This document shows, in pieces, positions 36,056 through 44,538 of a DNA stretch of 64,000 nucleotides. Each line of letters starts with the position of its first letter. The first letter of the stretch is position 1. The notes beneath the pieces were generated by a model, which worked only from the letters and a program-made list of their open reading frames with translations, searched no databases and was not told the origin of the DNA. This DNA is from Acidobacteriota bacterium (GTDB lineage Bacteria; Acidobacteriota; Blastocatellia; Chloracidobacteriales; JADJPF01). The translations under genes were made by a program, and so were the position numbers. The stretch is from assembly GCA_016213785.1 (NCBI GenBank), contig JACQZQ010000035.1, positions 56,113-120,112 of the forward strand. The letters run 5' to 3'.

Positions 36056-36087
36056 AAAAAAGGTAGCTAAATTTAGCTACCTTTTTT
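36056..36087 (-). terminator. Rho-independent terminator after the NHL/Ig-like gene
   Basis: A near-perfect palindrome, AAAAAAGGTAGCTAAATTTAGCTACCTTTTTT, lies 27 bases past the minus-strand stop at 36114. It has T-tracts on both strands. Confidence 0.9.
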
Positions 36088-36113
36088 ATAGATTTAGTTG
36101 ACTATACGTAAGA

Positions 36114-37964
36114 TTATTGCAGTATTAGAGTAAAGGTTGCTACTCGAATACGTTCATCATTGTCCATTGCCATAAAGGTTAGAGTCTGTGAACCTGCTGG
36201 AGACTTTTTCTTTGACTTAATTGTAAAGCTTACACTATTACCATTACTTGATTGTGTTTCAGGAGTTAATTTTAATTTTAAGTCTTTTAATGCTGCTGCG
36301 GCAGGGCCAGCAATCATAATAGTTCCAGTAAAGCCTCCGCTACGAGCTATATTAAGTGTTAATTGGGCGCTTTGACCCCGATTAATAGTTACACTATTTG
36401 GTTGGAAGGAAACCGCAAAATCTGGAGCACCAATTACACTTACAGTAACATTAGCTGTACGAGTAATTTGACCAGATATTCCTGTTAAAGTGATATTATA
36501 AGTTCCTTCAGGAGTGCTAGTTGTAGTGTTAATAGTAATAGTAGTTGTAGCCCCAGGAGAAATAATTGGCGAAGTAATAAGACTAGTAACATTAGAATTA
36601 TTTGGAGAGATTGTAGCATTTAGATTTATTGGGTCTGCAAAACCATTTATTGCTTGAACACCAATATTAAAACTTGTTGAACTACCAGCATTTATCATTT
36701 GTGAGCTAGGTTGAAGGCTAAGAGAAAAATCACCAGCCGTTCCTCCACTGACTACACTTAAAGTTGCTGTTTGTGTAACTGTAATTGAGCCTGCTCTACC
36801 TACAATATTTATTGGATAATCTCCTGGGCTAATAGTACTGGTAGTATTAAGAGTTAACATTGTGCTATTTCCAGGTGTGACGGAACTATTAGAAAACTGT
36901 GCAGAAATTTGATTATTAGCAGATGTTGCTGAGAGGCTTACACTTTGGCTAAAGCCTTGTATAGAAATTACATTTACAGTAAATTGCGCTGACATACCAA
37001 CAGAAACGCTTTGATTAATTGGATCTAAGTCTATGCTAAAACCTGGTGCAGATATTGGAGTAGCAAAGCGATGGCCTACAACAGCCATTTTTGCAGAATA
37101 AACAGAGGTTCGTGCCGTAACATAAAGGGTCTTAAAGTCTGCTCCTCCAAATGTGCAATTAGAAGGTGCCTCAGGAAATTGTATTAAACCAAGAGATCTT
37201 CCTTCAGGGGTTACTACTTCAATAGCATTAATACCAGGACGAGTTAGGTATAAATTACCTTGTGAATCTACAGTCATTCCATCACCATTACTTGATGATT
37301 GTAGCTGTACAAGTACACGACCCTGACCTATTTGGCCTGGTGAATTAACAGGATAAGCCATTACATTTGAAGCACCTGAAAGTACATAGAGTGTTTTTTC
37401 ATCAGGAGAAAGAATTACTCCATTAGGACGGGAAAGATTATCTATTATTCGATTAACTTGCCCACTAGAAGAAACATAATAAACCCCCATTTTATCCTGC
37501 ACCATTTGTCCAGAAAAAACAGGGTCAGAAAAATAAACACCACCTTGTCTATCAATTACTAAGTCATTTGGTCTATCAAAACGTTTACCTTGAAATTGTT
37601 CAATAATGGGCTGAATAGTTTTACTATTAATATCTATTCTAATTATTCGACCTGGGTTTCCTTGGCAAGCAATTAACTTTTCATCGGCATCAAAGATTAA
37701 CCCATTACAGCCTTGGCTATCATCTAAAAAGGTAGAAAGCTGATCTTGAAGGTCTAATTTATGAATACGGTTTCTAGAAACATCTGTAAAATAAATATTT
37801 CCTTTAATATCCGAGGCAGGGCCTTCGGTAAAAGCAAACCCAGTACTTACTCTACGTACAGGTTCAACTGGGCCAATTCCTGGAATTTGTGCTTGAGAGT
37901 CAGTAACAATAATAAATGCTAAAATAAAAGAGAATAAGAGTAAAAACTTACTATAACGTAGCAT
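36114..37964 (-). CDS. Exported SMP-30/NHL-type propeller with C-terminal Ig-like repeats
   Basis: The 616-residue protein begins with a signal peptide (LLLFSFILAFIIVTDSQA). The first 290 residues form a six-bladed propeller of the gluconolactonase/SMP-30 type (GFAFTEGPASDIKGNIYFTD, RPNDLVIDRQGGVYFSDP, SRPNGVILSPDEKTLYV, SNGDGMTVDSQGNLYLT). Three related Ig-like domains follow, each with a pattern like FSLSLQPSSQMINAGSSTSF. A hydrolase or binding role outside the cell is possible, and catalytic metal residues cannot be confirmed without a structure match. It is transcribed alone. Confidence 0.85.
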   Translation of the reverse strand: MLRYSKFLLLFSFILAFIIVTDSQAQIPGIGPVEPVRRVSTGFAFTEGPASDIKGNIYFTDVSRNRIHKLDLQDQLSTFLDDSQGCNGLIFDADEKLIACQGNPGRIIRIDINSKTIQPIIEQFQGKRFDRPNDLVIDRQGGVYFSDPVFSGQMVQDKMGVYYVSSSGQVNRIIDNLSRPNGVILSPDEKTLYVLSGASNVMAYPVNSPGQIGQGRVLVQLQSSSNGDGMTVDSQGNLYLTRPGINAIEVVTPEGRSLGLIQFPEAPSNCTFGGADFKTLYVTARTSVYSAKMAVVGHRFATPISAPGFSIDLDPINQSVSVGMSAQFTVNVISIQGFSQSVSLSATSANNQISAQFSNSSVTPGNSTMLTLNTTSTISPGDYPINIVGRAGSITVTQTATLSVVSGGTAGDFSLSLQPSSQMINAGSSTSFNIGVQAINGFADPINLNATISPNNSNVTSLITSPIISPGATTTITINTTTSTPEGTYNITLTGISGQITRTANVTVSVIGAPDFAVSFQPNSVTINRGQSAQLTLNIARSGGFTGTIMIAGPAAAALKDLKLKLTPETQSSNGNSVSFTIKSKKKSPAGSQTLTFMAMDNDERIRVATFTLILQ

Positions 37965-38036
37965 TTAGAAAACTCCTAAAATAAGATAATTTAAGTTGAT
38001 GGTTTTCTTTTGGATAAAACTTTTGGTAAAAACAAA

Positions 38037-38066
38037 TATAGCCTAGAAGTTTACTTCTAGGCTATA
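38037..38066 (-). terminator. Rho-independent terminator after the exported Ig-like gene
   Basis: TATAGCCTAGAAGT and ACTTCTAGGCTATA pair around two bases and lie 24 bases past the stop at 38090. A T-rich run follows on the minus strand. Confidence 0.85.
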
Positions 38067-38089
38067 GCTTATGACCTTCAAGAATATTT

Positions 38090-39274
38090 TTATAAAGAAC
38101 TCTTGAGGAAGAAATTATCTATTTTCTCAGCAGCTTTAATTCCAGGCATATTAGTAGTATTCATTAGTTCAACGCCAGAAAGTTTAAATCCTGCGCTAAA
38201 CCCTGAGGTATTAAGTACTTCTCTAGAGAATTTAAGTGTTAAAGTATGATTACCAGGAGTTAATTCTTGAGCATCTTGTGCCCAAGCAATAGGGTCATTA
38301 TTGTTACTTAAAAGATTACCTTTAACATAATAACGACCTGCTTCTGTCACTTTAACATTTACTTCTACTACTAAATCAGAGCCAGTAAGAGTTTCTTGAC
38401 CAATTCCTAAAATCTTAGCATTAGATTTTCCTGCAATAACATCTATACTGCCATTGCGTAGGAGATCTAGCCCTTTGCTGGTTCTTGCCCTAGCTTCTAC
38501 TATTAGAGTTTGAATACCTTCAAAATTAGAAACATTTAAGTCTGCTGAATAAACACCAGGAGTAGTTTCTATTAAAGAAACTTCTGTCTTAGTACCTTTA
38601 ATTTTTGCTACTAATTGAGCACCAAGAACTGATGTTTCGCCATCTTTAATTTCAGCAAAAACAGCAACACCAGTTTTGCTATCACGACCATTATCGTTTA
38701 ACCAAAGATTTAATACAGGGCCACCTTCATCATTAACAATAATGTCAAAAGGAGCTTTTGTTTGTCTAACACTTACTTCATAAGTACCAGGAGTCATCAC
38801 TTTACGGTCTGTAACTAGTAAAACACCATCCTTAACACCACCACGACCCATTACTACTTGACTCATTTCGTGAGAAGGAATTTGACTATTACGAGTATGA
38901 GGAAGTACAGGGACATCTTGGCCTTGTGGGTCAGATAGTTCTATATCAAGACTTCCATCTTTAGCAGAGAAAACGCCTATTTTAGCGCGATCTCCAGTGA
39001 TGGGCAGGCTAACGCTGCTTGATTTAATACCTTCCATTACAAACATACTAGAGCTAGTTCTAATTGCTTCAGACTCTTGATTAAAAGCCTCTGGAGTTAA
39101 ACGGCCTGTATCACCACGATTAAGAGAACCTTCTTTTGAAATACGCTCTTTTTCTAATTGTGTAATAGGTTTGATTTTTTGTTTGTCTGGTGTGCTATTT
39201 TCAACATTTTGTGTGAAAGATACGGCTACAACCACTAAGATAACTGCTGTTAGTAATAATCCAAATTTTTTCAT
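38090..39274 (-). CDS. Exported beta-rich protein, partner of the lipase-like gene
   Basis: The signal peptide is LLLTAVILVVVAVSF. The remaining 375 residues look like several beta-sandwich domains: VLLVTDRKVMTPGTYEVSVRQ, TTPGVYSADLNVSNFEGIQTLIV and TEAGRYYVKGNLLSNN. The last resembles a domain found in proteins that bind or fold lipases and surface proteins, but I cannot name it. It lies 25 bases after the lipase-like gene and has its own terminator, so the two form an operon. It could be an accessory or a substrate-binding partner of the hydrolase. Confidence 0.7.
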   Translation of the reverse strand: MKKFGLLLTAVILVVVAVSFTQNVENSTPDKQKIKPITQLEKERISKEGSLNRGDTGRLTPEAFNQESEAIRTSSSMFVMEGIKSSSVSLPITGDRAKIGVFSAKDGSLDIELSDPQGQDVPVLPHTRNSQIPSHEMSQVVMGRGGVKDGVLLVTDRKVMTPGTYEVSVRQTKAPFDIIVNDEGGPVLNLWLNDNGRDSKTGVAVFAEIKDGETSVLGAQLVAKIKGTKTEVSLIETTPGVYSADLNVSNFEGIQTLIVEARARTSKGLDLLRNGSIDVIAGKSNAKILGIGQETLTGSDLVVEVNVKVTEAGRYYVKGNLLSNNNDPIAWAQDAQELTPGNHTLTLKFSREVLNTSGFSAGFKLSGVELMNTTNMPGIKAAEKIDNFFLKSSL

Positions 39275-39299
39275 TTCCTTTTCTCCTCTTTAAGTTAAA

Positions 39300-40175
39300 T
39301 TACCAGCCGTATTGACCTATAATGTCTCCAAGATAACCAGGATCATCATTATGACGATTATGGTCGTGATTAGCAGTTGTGTTATACCAATCCAGTCCAG
39401 GAGCACCAGTATAGTGAGCGCTTGATTGACCTACTAAACCATCATTAGCACCACTAAAAGGAGCAAGTAATGAGAGAGTTCCTAAACCTACATCATTTAA
39501 GTGGTAAATGTGGTTAAGAGTATTTGTACCAGCAACGGTATAGAAGGCTTTGGTTCTTAAATTATCACGTAACCAATTTTGACCAGCATATTGTAAATGA
39601 GAAGAGGTTAAAACCTTAGAAGCATTGGAGTTATTATCTACAAGTGAAACAATCCAGGAAGTAAAAGCACTATTAGAGAGTGTTGAACCTAAATCTGCTA
39701 CTGCGCTTCCACCGTGTGGAGTTGCTAGGGTAATTACATGGCTTGTTGCGGCAGCAATACGGGCAAAGTTTGCGCCACGATAGTTATAGTAAGGTGCAGA
39801 TGAGGTGCTATTGCAAAGAATAAAGCGCATTTGAATACCACCATAAGAGTGGCAAATAAAAACAAGTCTTTCATTAGGAAATGAGTTTAAGTAGTTGTTA
39901 ATTTGTGTGGAAATATCGCCAACTGTATCCCAGTAATATTGGCTTCCATCATAAGAAACAACTAAAGATTTAGCTGCATAATTTCTTGTTGAGGCTCTAA
40001 TCATATCTGTTGTCCAATAATTATTGGTTACTCCAGATACGGTATCTTTTCCAGATCCTTTTCCATGTACAAAAACTAAAGTAGTTGCTTCTACAGCTTT
40101 AGCTCCAAAACCAAACATTATTGCAAAGAGCAAAAAGCTAAATAAATACTTTCCAATGGCTTTTCCTAAGAACAT
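39300..40175 (-). CDS. Exported alpha/beta hydrolase (lipase-like)
   Basis: The 291-residue enzyme has a signal peptide (LFSFLLFAIMFGFGAKAVEA). The fold is seen in TLVFVHGKGSGKD (oxyanion strand) and LVFICHSYGG, with nucleophile S110 in a CHSYG variant of GxSxG. Likely acid and base residues lie in FSGANDGLVG and TTANHDHN near the end. The family includes lipases and esterases, and no lid region or chain length can be read. It is the first gene of a two-gene minus-strand operon. A 1-kb non-coding region lies upstream. Confidence 0.85.
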   Translation of the reverse strand: MFLGKAIGKYLFSFLLFAIMFGFGAKAVEATTLVFVHGKGSGKDTVSGVTNNYWTTDMIRASTRNYAAKSLVVSYDGSQYYWDTVGDISTQINNYLNSFPNERLVFICHSYGGIQMRFILCNSTSSAPYYNYRGANFARIAAATSHVITLATPHGGSAVADLGSTLSNSAFTSWIVSLVDNNSNASKVLTSSHLQYAGQNWLRDNLRTKAFYTVAGTNTLNHIYHLNDVGLGTLSLLAPFSGANDGLVGQSSAHYTGAPGLDWYNTTANHDHNRHNDDPGYLGDIIGQYGW

Positions 40176-41198
40176 TGTTTCTCCTTAAAATTTTTCTCTA
40201 AGTTAAGTTTTTTGAAAATTGAAAGTTAAGATTTTTTGATTGGTTGACTGGTATTACCAATCAGCAACTGCTATGCCATAAGGATAAAGTATTAGATTTT
40301 TTTATATTTTCTGACTCTGCGGTCAGCTAATTGTTCTATTTATTACTGCTTTATCACCACTTTATTAGGCTTCTATTTTAAGTAGCCATAGATTAAATTA
40401 AAGTGAAAATGTATACCTAGTATTCAATAAAAATGTTTCTAGATCTAACTCTTTGATATATAAAGTAGTTACAAAGTATGCAGAGAAATTTTGGTAAGTA
40501 AATAAACTTTACAGTATTTAATGTAAATAAACTTTACAGTGTTTAATAATGAAGAAAAACTTTTTCTTAAAAATTTTATTTTCTATCTTTATCCAAGATA
40601 AAAATTTCTTTTGGATATTTTGGCTTAATGGCCTATAAATAAAGCACTTTATTTGATAAAATATTTTCACTAGCAAAATCAAAAATCAAAAATATATATA
40701 TTCAAAGCCTAGAATTAAAATATATAGTAAGTGTTTTTATCTATATAAAGCTACAAGCAAAACTTAAAATGTTACTAAATCTCCAACAATTTTTTCCTCT
40801 TTAAATCTTTGGGATAGTAAATTATTAGAAAATTGTTTAGCAAGCTTCTTAGGTTTTATTAAGTAAGAAAATAGAATTGTTAAAGAATATAGAGGTAAAG
40901 TGGATCTGATTGTTACTAGATTGAGTGCATACTCAGTGATAGAGAAGAGGTTTTAACAAATATCCCAAACTTAGTTAAGTTTAGAGGCTCAAAGTCCTAG
41001 TTGAGAAACTACGGTGCCAGAAAAATAAAAATTAAGGTAAAATAGACTTTAAGAAAGTAAATATAAAATAGCTTGTGTTTTTATAAATGGATGTCTCATC
41101 TTCAAGATTGTTTAATGAAAACGATTGCTTAGTTATGGTAATATGCTAAAAAATTTTGATGTACATCTAGGCATTTGATTTATTTAGTAGGAGGATTT
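40176..41198. other. Approximately 1-kb non-coding region between divergent genes
   Basis: This is the longest gap in the window. It is very AT-rich. It contains a 25-base tandem repeat at 40498-40547. A 29-codon frame at 40549-40638 lacks a ribosome site. No tRNA, riboswitch or mobile element was recognised. It may hold promoters for the divergent hydrolase and proline-rich genes or a small RNA. Confidence 0.5.
40498..40547. repeat. Two tandem 25-base units
   Basis: The unit begins GTAAATAAACTTTACAGT and the copies differ at one base (A or G). Each holds TTTACAGT, so a paired binding site is possible. Confidence 0.9.
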
Positions 41199-42638
41199 AT
41201 GAGTTTAATTGCACGACTGGTGGAATTTATCAAAAGGCTATTTCGTAGAGATAACCAAACTATTCAAATGGGGTTAGGCCAACCTAGTAATACAGATCAA
41301 AGATCAGATAACCAATATGGTAATCAGCTTACTGCACCAAGCCCAGAGCCTTTACCTCCACTAGTTGCTCCAAAATTTGAGCCTCCAAGACCGGCTCCTG
41401 TTCCTGAACCAGTAAAACTTTCTCCCCCACCACTGTTGAAACCCGAACCTGTTGCACCTAAGATAACACCTACACCGCCTCCAATTGTTTCTGCACCTAA
41501 AATAGAGCCACCTGCGCCAGCTATTCCTCCACCTTCATATAAACCTGAGGTTTCAATACCTAAGCCAGAACCTAAGGTAGCTATCCATCCTCCAATGTCT
41601 CCTCCTTCTTTTGAAAGCAAGCCTCTTGCACCTGCTAAACCTATTGAACCGCCAAGAGTAACACCTCCTACACCACCTCTTGCACCACCTATGCCACAAA
41701 GGCAGCAACCTAGTGCAATGGATAATCTTGCTAGTACAAGCCCACTTGATTTACCTCCAGTTCCTAGCTCAAAATCTGGAGGGGCTGCTAGTAAATTTGC
41801 TACAGTACAGCCTATGTCTAACCCATTTGCATCACCCAAGCAAGAACCTTTTTTAGATGCTATTTCTAGTCCACCTAAACCTATACAACCAGTAGTTACC
41901 CCCCCCCCACCAAGACCAGTGGCCCCACCACCAGTTATGCAGCCAGTAGCACCACCTTTACCAATTACACCGCCGCCAGTTATGCAGCCAGTAGCGCCGC
42001 CTTTACCAATTGCCCCACCACCAGTTATGCAGCCAGTAGCGCCACCTTTGCCAATTGCCCCACCGCCAGTTATGCCACCAGTAGCACAAACAAGGCCAAT
42101 GTCTCCAATTCCTGTGCCTCCTCAACCTCCTCCTATACCAGTAGAAAAACCTGCGGAGATGAATTTTGTGGCTCCTGCTCCACCAGCTATGCCCCCTGTT
42201 GTTGCACAAAAACCATCTTCTCCACCTCCACCAATACAACCCCCTAAACCTGTTATGCCAAGTATGCCTAAGGCTGCAACACCACCTCCTATGCTACAAT
42301 CTCCAGTAAAAGCCCCTGCCCCTACACCTACTAGTGGTACTAGTTCTGCTACACAAAAGAAATTTGACCCAGGTGCTACTACAGATCAATCTGCACAAAG
42401 ATTAGCAAGATTACTTGTATCTGAAATTAAGCTTTATAATGAAAAGAAAATATCAGAAGGACGTAAGAATAATAACCTGTACGATGTTCTTAAAGACACT
42501 ATAGAACAATCAAGAAAACACTATAAAGAACGTATGGGTGCTGCTTTAGAGACTATGCCAGATTACTTTCATGAGGAACTAGTAAAAACCTTATGTGAAG
42601 GTGATGCTTCTAAATTAGGTGGTAATTATCAAAAATAA
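41199..42638 (+). CDS. Proline-rich protein with C-terminal helical domain
   Basis: The protein has 479 residues from the ATG at 41199, which follows AGGAGG. A TTG at 41175 is in frame but less likely. The N-terminus is a short basic helix (SLIARLVEFIKRLFRR) that could sit on the membrane. Residues about 45-400 are Pro/Ala-rich, with 15-residue repeats (PPPVMQPVAPPLPIA). The last 85 residues form a helical domain with SAQRLARLLVSEIKLYNEKK and NNNLYDVLKDTIEQSRKHY. A C10 run at 41899-41908 lies inside the gene. The gene faces the bactofilin cluster and has the same layout as the HhH protein at its far end. Family not recognised. Confidence 0.75.
   Translation: MSLIARLVEFIKRLFRRDNQTIQMGLGQPSNTDQRSDNQYGNQLTAPSPEPLPPLVAPKFEPPRPAPVPEPVKLSPPPLLKPEPVAPKITPTPPPIVSAPKIEPPAPAIPPPSYKPEVSIPKPEPKVAIHPPMSPPSFESKPLAPAKPIEPPRVTPPTPPLAPPMPQRQQPSAMDNLASTSPLDLPPVPSSKSGGAASKFATVQPMSNPFASPKQEPFLDAISSPPKPIQPVVTPPPPRPVAPPPVMQPVAPPLPITPPPVMQPVAPPLPIAPPPVMQPVAPPLPIAPPPVMPPVAQTRPMSPIPVPPQPPPIPVEKPAEMNFVAPAPPAMPPVVAQKPSSPPPPIQPPKPVMPSMPKAATPPPMLQSPVKAPAPTPTSGTSSATQKKFDPGATTDQSAQRLARLLVSEIKLYNEKKISEGRKNNNLYDVLKDTIEQSRKHYKERMGAALETMPDYFHEELVKTLCEGDASKLGGNYQK
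41899..41908 (+). repeat. C10 homopolymer run inside the proline-rich gene
   Basis: Ten consecutive C bases lie in frame within the proline-rich region of a low-GC genome. Slippage here would shift the frame. Confidence 0.85.
41925..42059 (+). repeat. Three tandem 45-base units in the proline-rich gene
   Basis: Each unit encodes PPPVMQPVAPPLPI plus T or A, and a partial fourth unit follows to about 42085. Copies vary mainly at third codon positions, so the amino-acid pattern is kept. Confidence 0.9.
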
Positions 42639-42640
42639 CT

Positions 42641-42674
42641 AAAAAAGGCTTAAGAATAGTTCTTAAGCCTTTTT
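42641..42674 (+). terminator. Rho-independent terminator after the proline-rich gene
   Basis: GGCTTAAGAA and TTCTTAAGCC pair, with an A-run before and TTTTT after. It lies just past the plus-strand stop. Confidence 0.9.
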
Positions 42675-42697
42675 ATCTGTGGTTTGCCATTAAAAGT

Positions 42698-42735
42698 AAA
42701 AAGCAAAGCTATAAAAAATATAGCTTTGCTTTTTT
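42698..42735 (-). terminator. Rho-independent terminator after the bactofilin gene
   Basis: AAAAGCAAAGCTATA and its complement pair around a short A-rich loop, flanked by T-runs. It serves the minus-strand cluster ending at 42758. Confidence 0.9.
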
Positions 42736-42757
42736 GCTTATTATTTAATAGTTTTTA

Positions 42758-43189
42758 TTAGCGTACAGGTGGTTTTGGTGCTGGTGTTACAATTGGTTCT
42801 GCTGGCTTAACAATAGGCTTAGCAGGCTCACTTATCACTTTAGCTTTATCACCTACCTGTAACTCACAGTTACCAAAAGTAACCTGTAGTTTATTTCCTG
42901 GCTGATTAAGTGTAACTTCTAGAGATGTAGCTCGGATAGTAGTTTGGTCATTAACCTTACCAGCCAATTCAACATTTTCAGCATCTATTTCTCCTGATAA
43001 TTCACCTTGAGACTTAAGATGAGAAACCCTGACTTGGCCGTGTACTGAACCCGATGATGTAATTGTTAATGAAGGGGCAGAAACCTCCCCTTTTAATTTA
43101 CCACTAACAGTAATAGGGCATTTAGATTTAACTGAGCCATCAAATTCTGTTCCATCTTCTAAAATGGTTTGCTTAGGGCTATCGGACAT
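42758..43189 (-). CDS. Bactofilin (polymer-forming cytoskeletal protein)
   Basis: Bactofilins self-assemble into beta-helical filaments that act in cell shape and polar organisation. The core (about 10-110) shows the short repeating beta-helix strand pattern: GTEFDGSVKSKCPITVSGKLKGEV, PSLTITSSGSVHGQV and LSGEIDAENVELAGKV. The core is flanked by a short N-terminus and a Pro-rich C-terminal tail (AKPIVKPAEPIVTPAPKPP), as is common in bactofilins. The 143-residue length is normal. It starts 20 bases after the pentapeptide gene and ends the minus-strand operon. No membrane segment is present. Confidence 0.92.
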   Translation of the reverse strand: MSDSPKQTILEDGTEFDGSVKSKCPITVSGKLKGEVSAPSLTITSSGSVHGQVRVSHLKSQGELSGEIDAENVELAGKVNDQTTIRATSLEVTLNQPGNKLQVTFGNCELQVGDKAKVISEPAKPIVKPAEPIVTPAPKPPVR

Positions 43190-43209
43190 AGGATCAAGCT
43201 CCTTTCACA

Positions 43210-44484
43210 CTATTTTGATCTAATAATTTTTAATCTTAGAGTACAACCACGTTCAAAACCAAATTGAGTAAGTTCTGGGGGTTGTTGCAATGCTCCAGAG
43301 ACAGACCCAGTTTTTCCAACAATCAAACGCTTAGGGCCAACTATGCTGGGAGAAGACCCATCTTCAGAAAACTTTCCGTAAATTACAATTTCTCCTGCCC
43401 CGATAATACGGCAGCCTTCTAATACACCATTAGGGCCAATTGTAAGCTGAGCACCATCACCAATAGTAATAGAGCACTTTTCAAAACGGCTTTCTATTTC
43501 TACTAAAGATTTTTCCCCAAACTCTAAAGAAGCATTACGCAAAACATCACCTTTACCAAAAAACCTTTTAGCTTGATCTTGTGCAGAAGGTTGAGGTGGT
43601 GCTACAACAGGTGCAGTTGCTTGAGTAGATTCACCGCTTTTAAGCTTTTTATAAAATTGTGCAGCCTCATTACCTTTTACTTTAATTTGACCATTGGCTT
43701 CAGGAGAAAAATCAACCCAATCAGCTATTATTTCTCCTAATTGTTCTGGGCTTATTTCTATACCAGCTAATTTAGCACCAGTCATTTTTGCGCCTGCAAG
43801 TTTGGCATTTTTTAAGTTACTATGTCTTAAATCTGCATCAACAAAATTAGCTCTAGCAAGTGAAGCACCTTCTAATGAAGCGCCTTCTAGTATTGCTCTA
43901 GCTAGATTTACTCCCTCGCTATAAGCACTACGTAAATTAGCCTCTTTTAAGTTGGCTTCTGTTAAATCTGCTTCTTCAAGGTTAATTTTTTCCATCTTGG
44001 CATATTGCAAATCTGCCTTAATTAACTTTGCTCCGCCAAGATAGGTTTCTCTTAAATCTGCATTAGCAAGTTGAGCACCTTCTAGTATTGCACCACCTAA
44101 GTTAGCAAGTTCTAATTGTGCATAATTAAGGCGAGCACCCTTTAGTTTAGCACCTTCAAAAGTTGCTCCTTCTAAGTTAGCACGGCTTAGGTCGGCATTT
44201 TGTAGTATTGCCCCTTCTAAATTAGCCCCTTCTAGATCAGCTTTTTGTAGATTGGCCCCATCTAGATCAGCACGGACTAAATAAGCATCCCGTAAATTAG
44301 CACTAGAAAGATTAGCACGCCGAAGATTACTTTCTTCAAGGTTTACTCCTTCTAGATCAGCACGGCGCAAATTTGCTCCTTCTAAATGTGCTTGATTAAG
44401 TGCAATATCTCTTAAATCGGCTCTTTCAAGGCTTTCGCCTTTTTTTATTTTTTCTAAAACTTCCTCTCTAGAATAATCTGCCAT
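43210..44484 (-). CDS. Pentapeptide-repeat protein with C-terminal bactofilin-like domain
   Basis: Residues about 15-245 are a long run of A(D/N)LxX pentapeptides (ANLRRADLEG, ANLSSANLRD, ADLDGANLQK), which fold into a right-handed quadrilateral beta-helix. A linker follows. The last 110 residues (about 310-424) carry a second beta pattern: GEKSLVEIESRFEKCSITIGD, LTIGPNGVLEGCRIIGAGEIVIYGKF and LIVGKTGSVSGAL. This resembles a bactofilin core. The protein is soluble, with no signal peptide. It is encoded between the HhH and bactofilin genes in one operon and may join a bactofilin polymer, which is inference. Confidence 0.88.
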   Translation of the reverse strand: MADYSREEVLEKIKKGESLERADLRDIALNQAHLEGANLRRADLEGVNLEESNLRRANLSSANLRDAYLVRADLDGANLQKADLEGANLEGAILQNADLSRANLEGATFEGAKLKGARLNYAQLELANLGGAILEGAQLANADLRETYLGGAKLIKADLQYAKMEKINLEEADLTEANLKEANLRSAYSEGVNLARAILEGASLEGASLARANFVDADLRHSNLKNAKLAGAKMTGAKLAGIEISPEQLGEIIADWVDFSPEANGQIKVKGNEAAQFYKKLKSGESTQATAPVVAPPQPSAQDQAKRFFGKGDVLRNASLEFGEKSLVEIESRFEKCSITIGDGAQLTIGPNGVLEGCRIIGAGEIVIYGKFSEDGSSPSIVGPKRLIVGKTGSVSGALQQPPELTQFGFERGCTLRLKIIRSK

Positions 44485-44538
44485 AAAGTCTTTTCGCCTT
44501 TCTGCTCTTCTGCTGTAAGTTTAAGTTTTCTCGTCTCC

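Noticed and set aside
40549..40638. A 29-codon frame in the long gap (MKKNFFLKILF start)
   Set aside because: No ribosome site and AT-rich bias explains the lysine and phenylalanine content.
42003..42239. Minus-strand frame across the proline-rich repeats
   Set aside because: It is a shadow of the 45-base repeats with a Trp/Arg-rich product.
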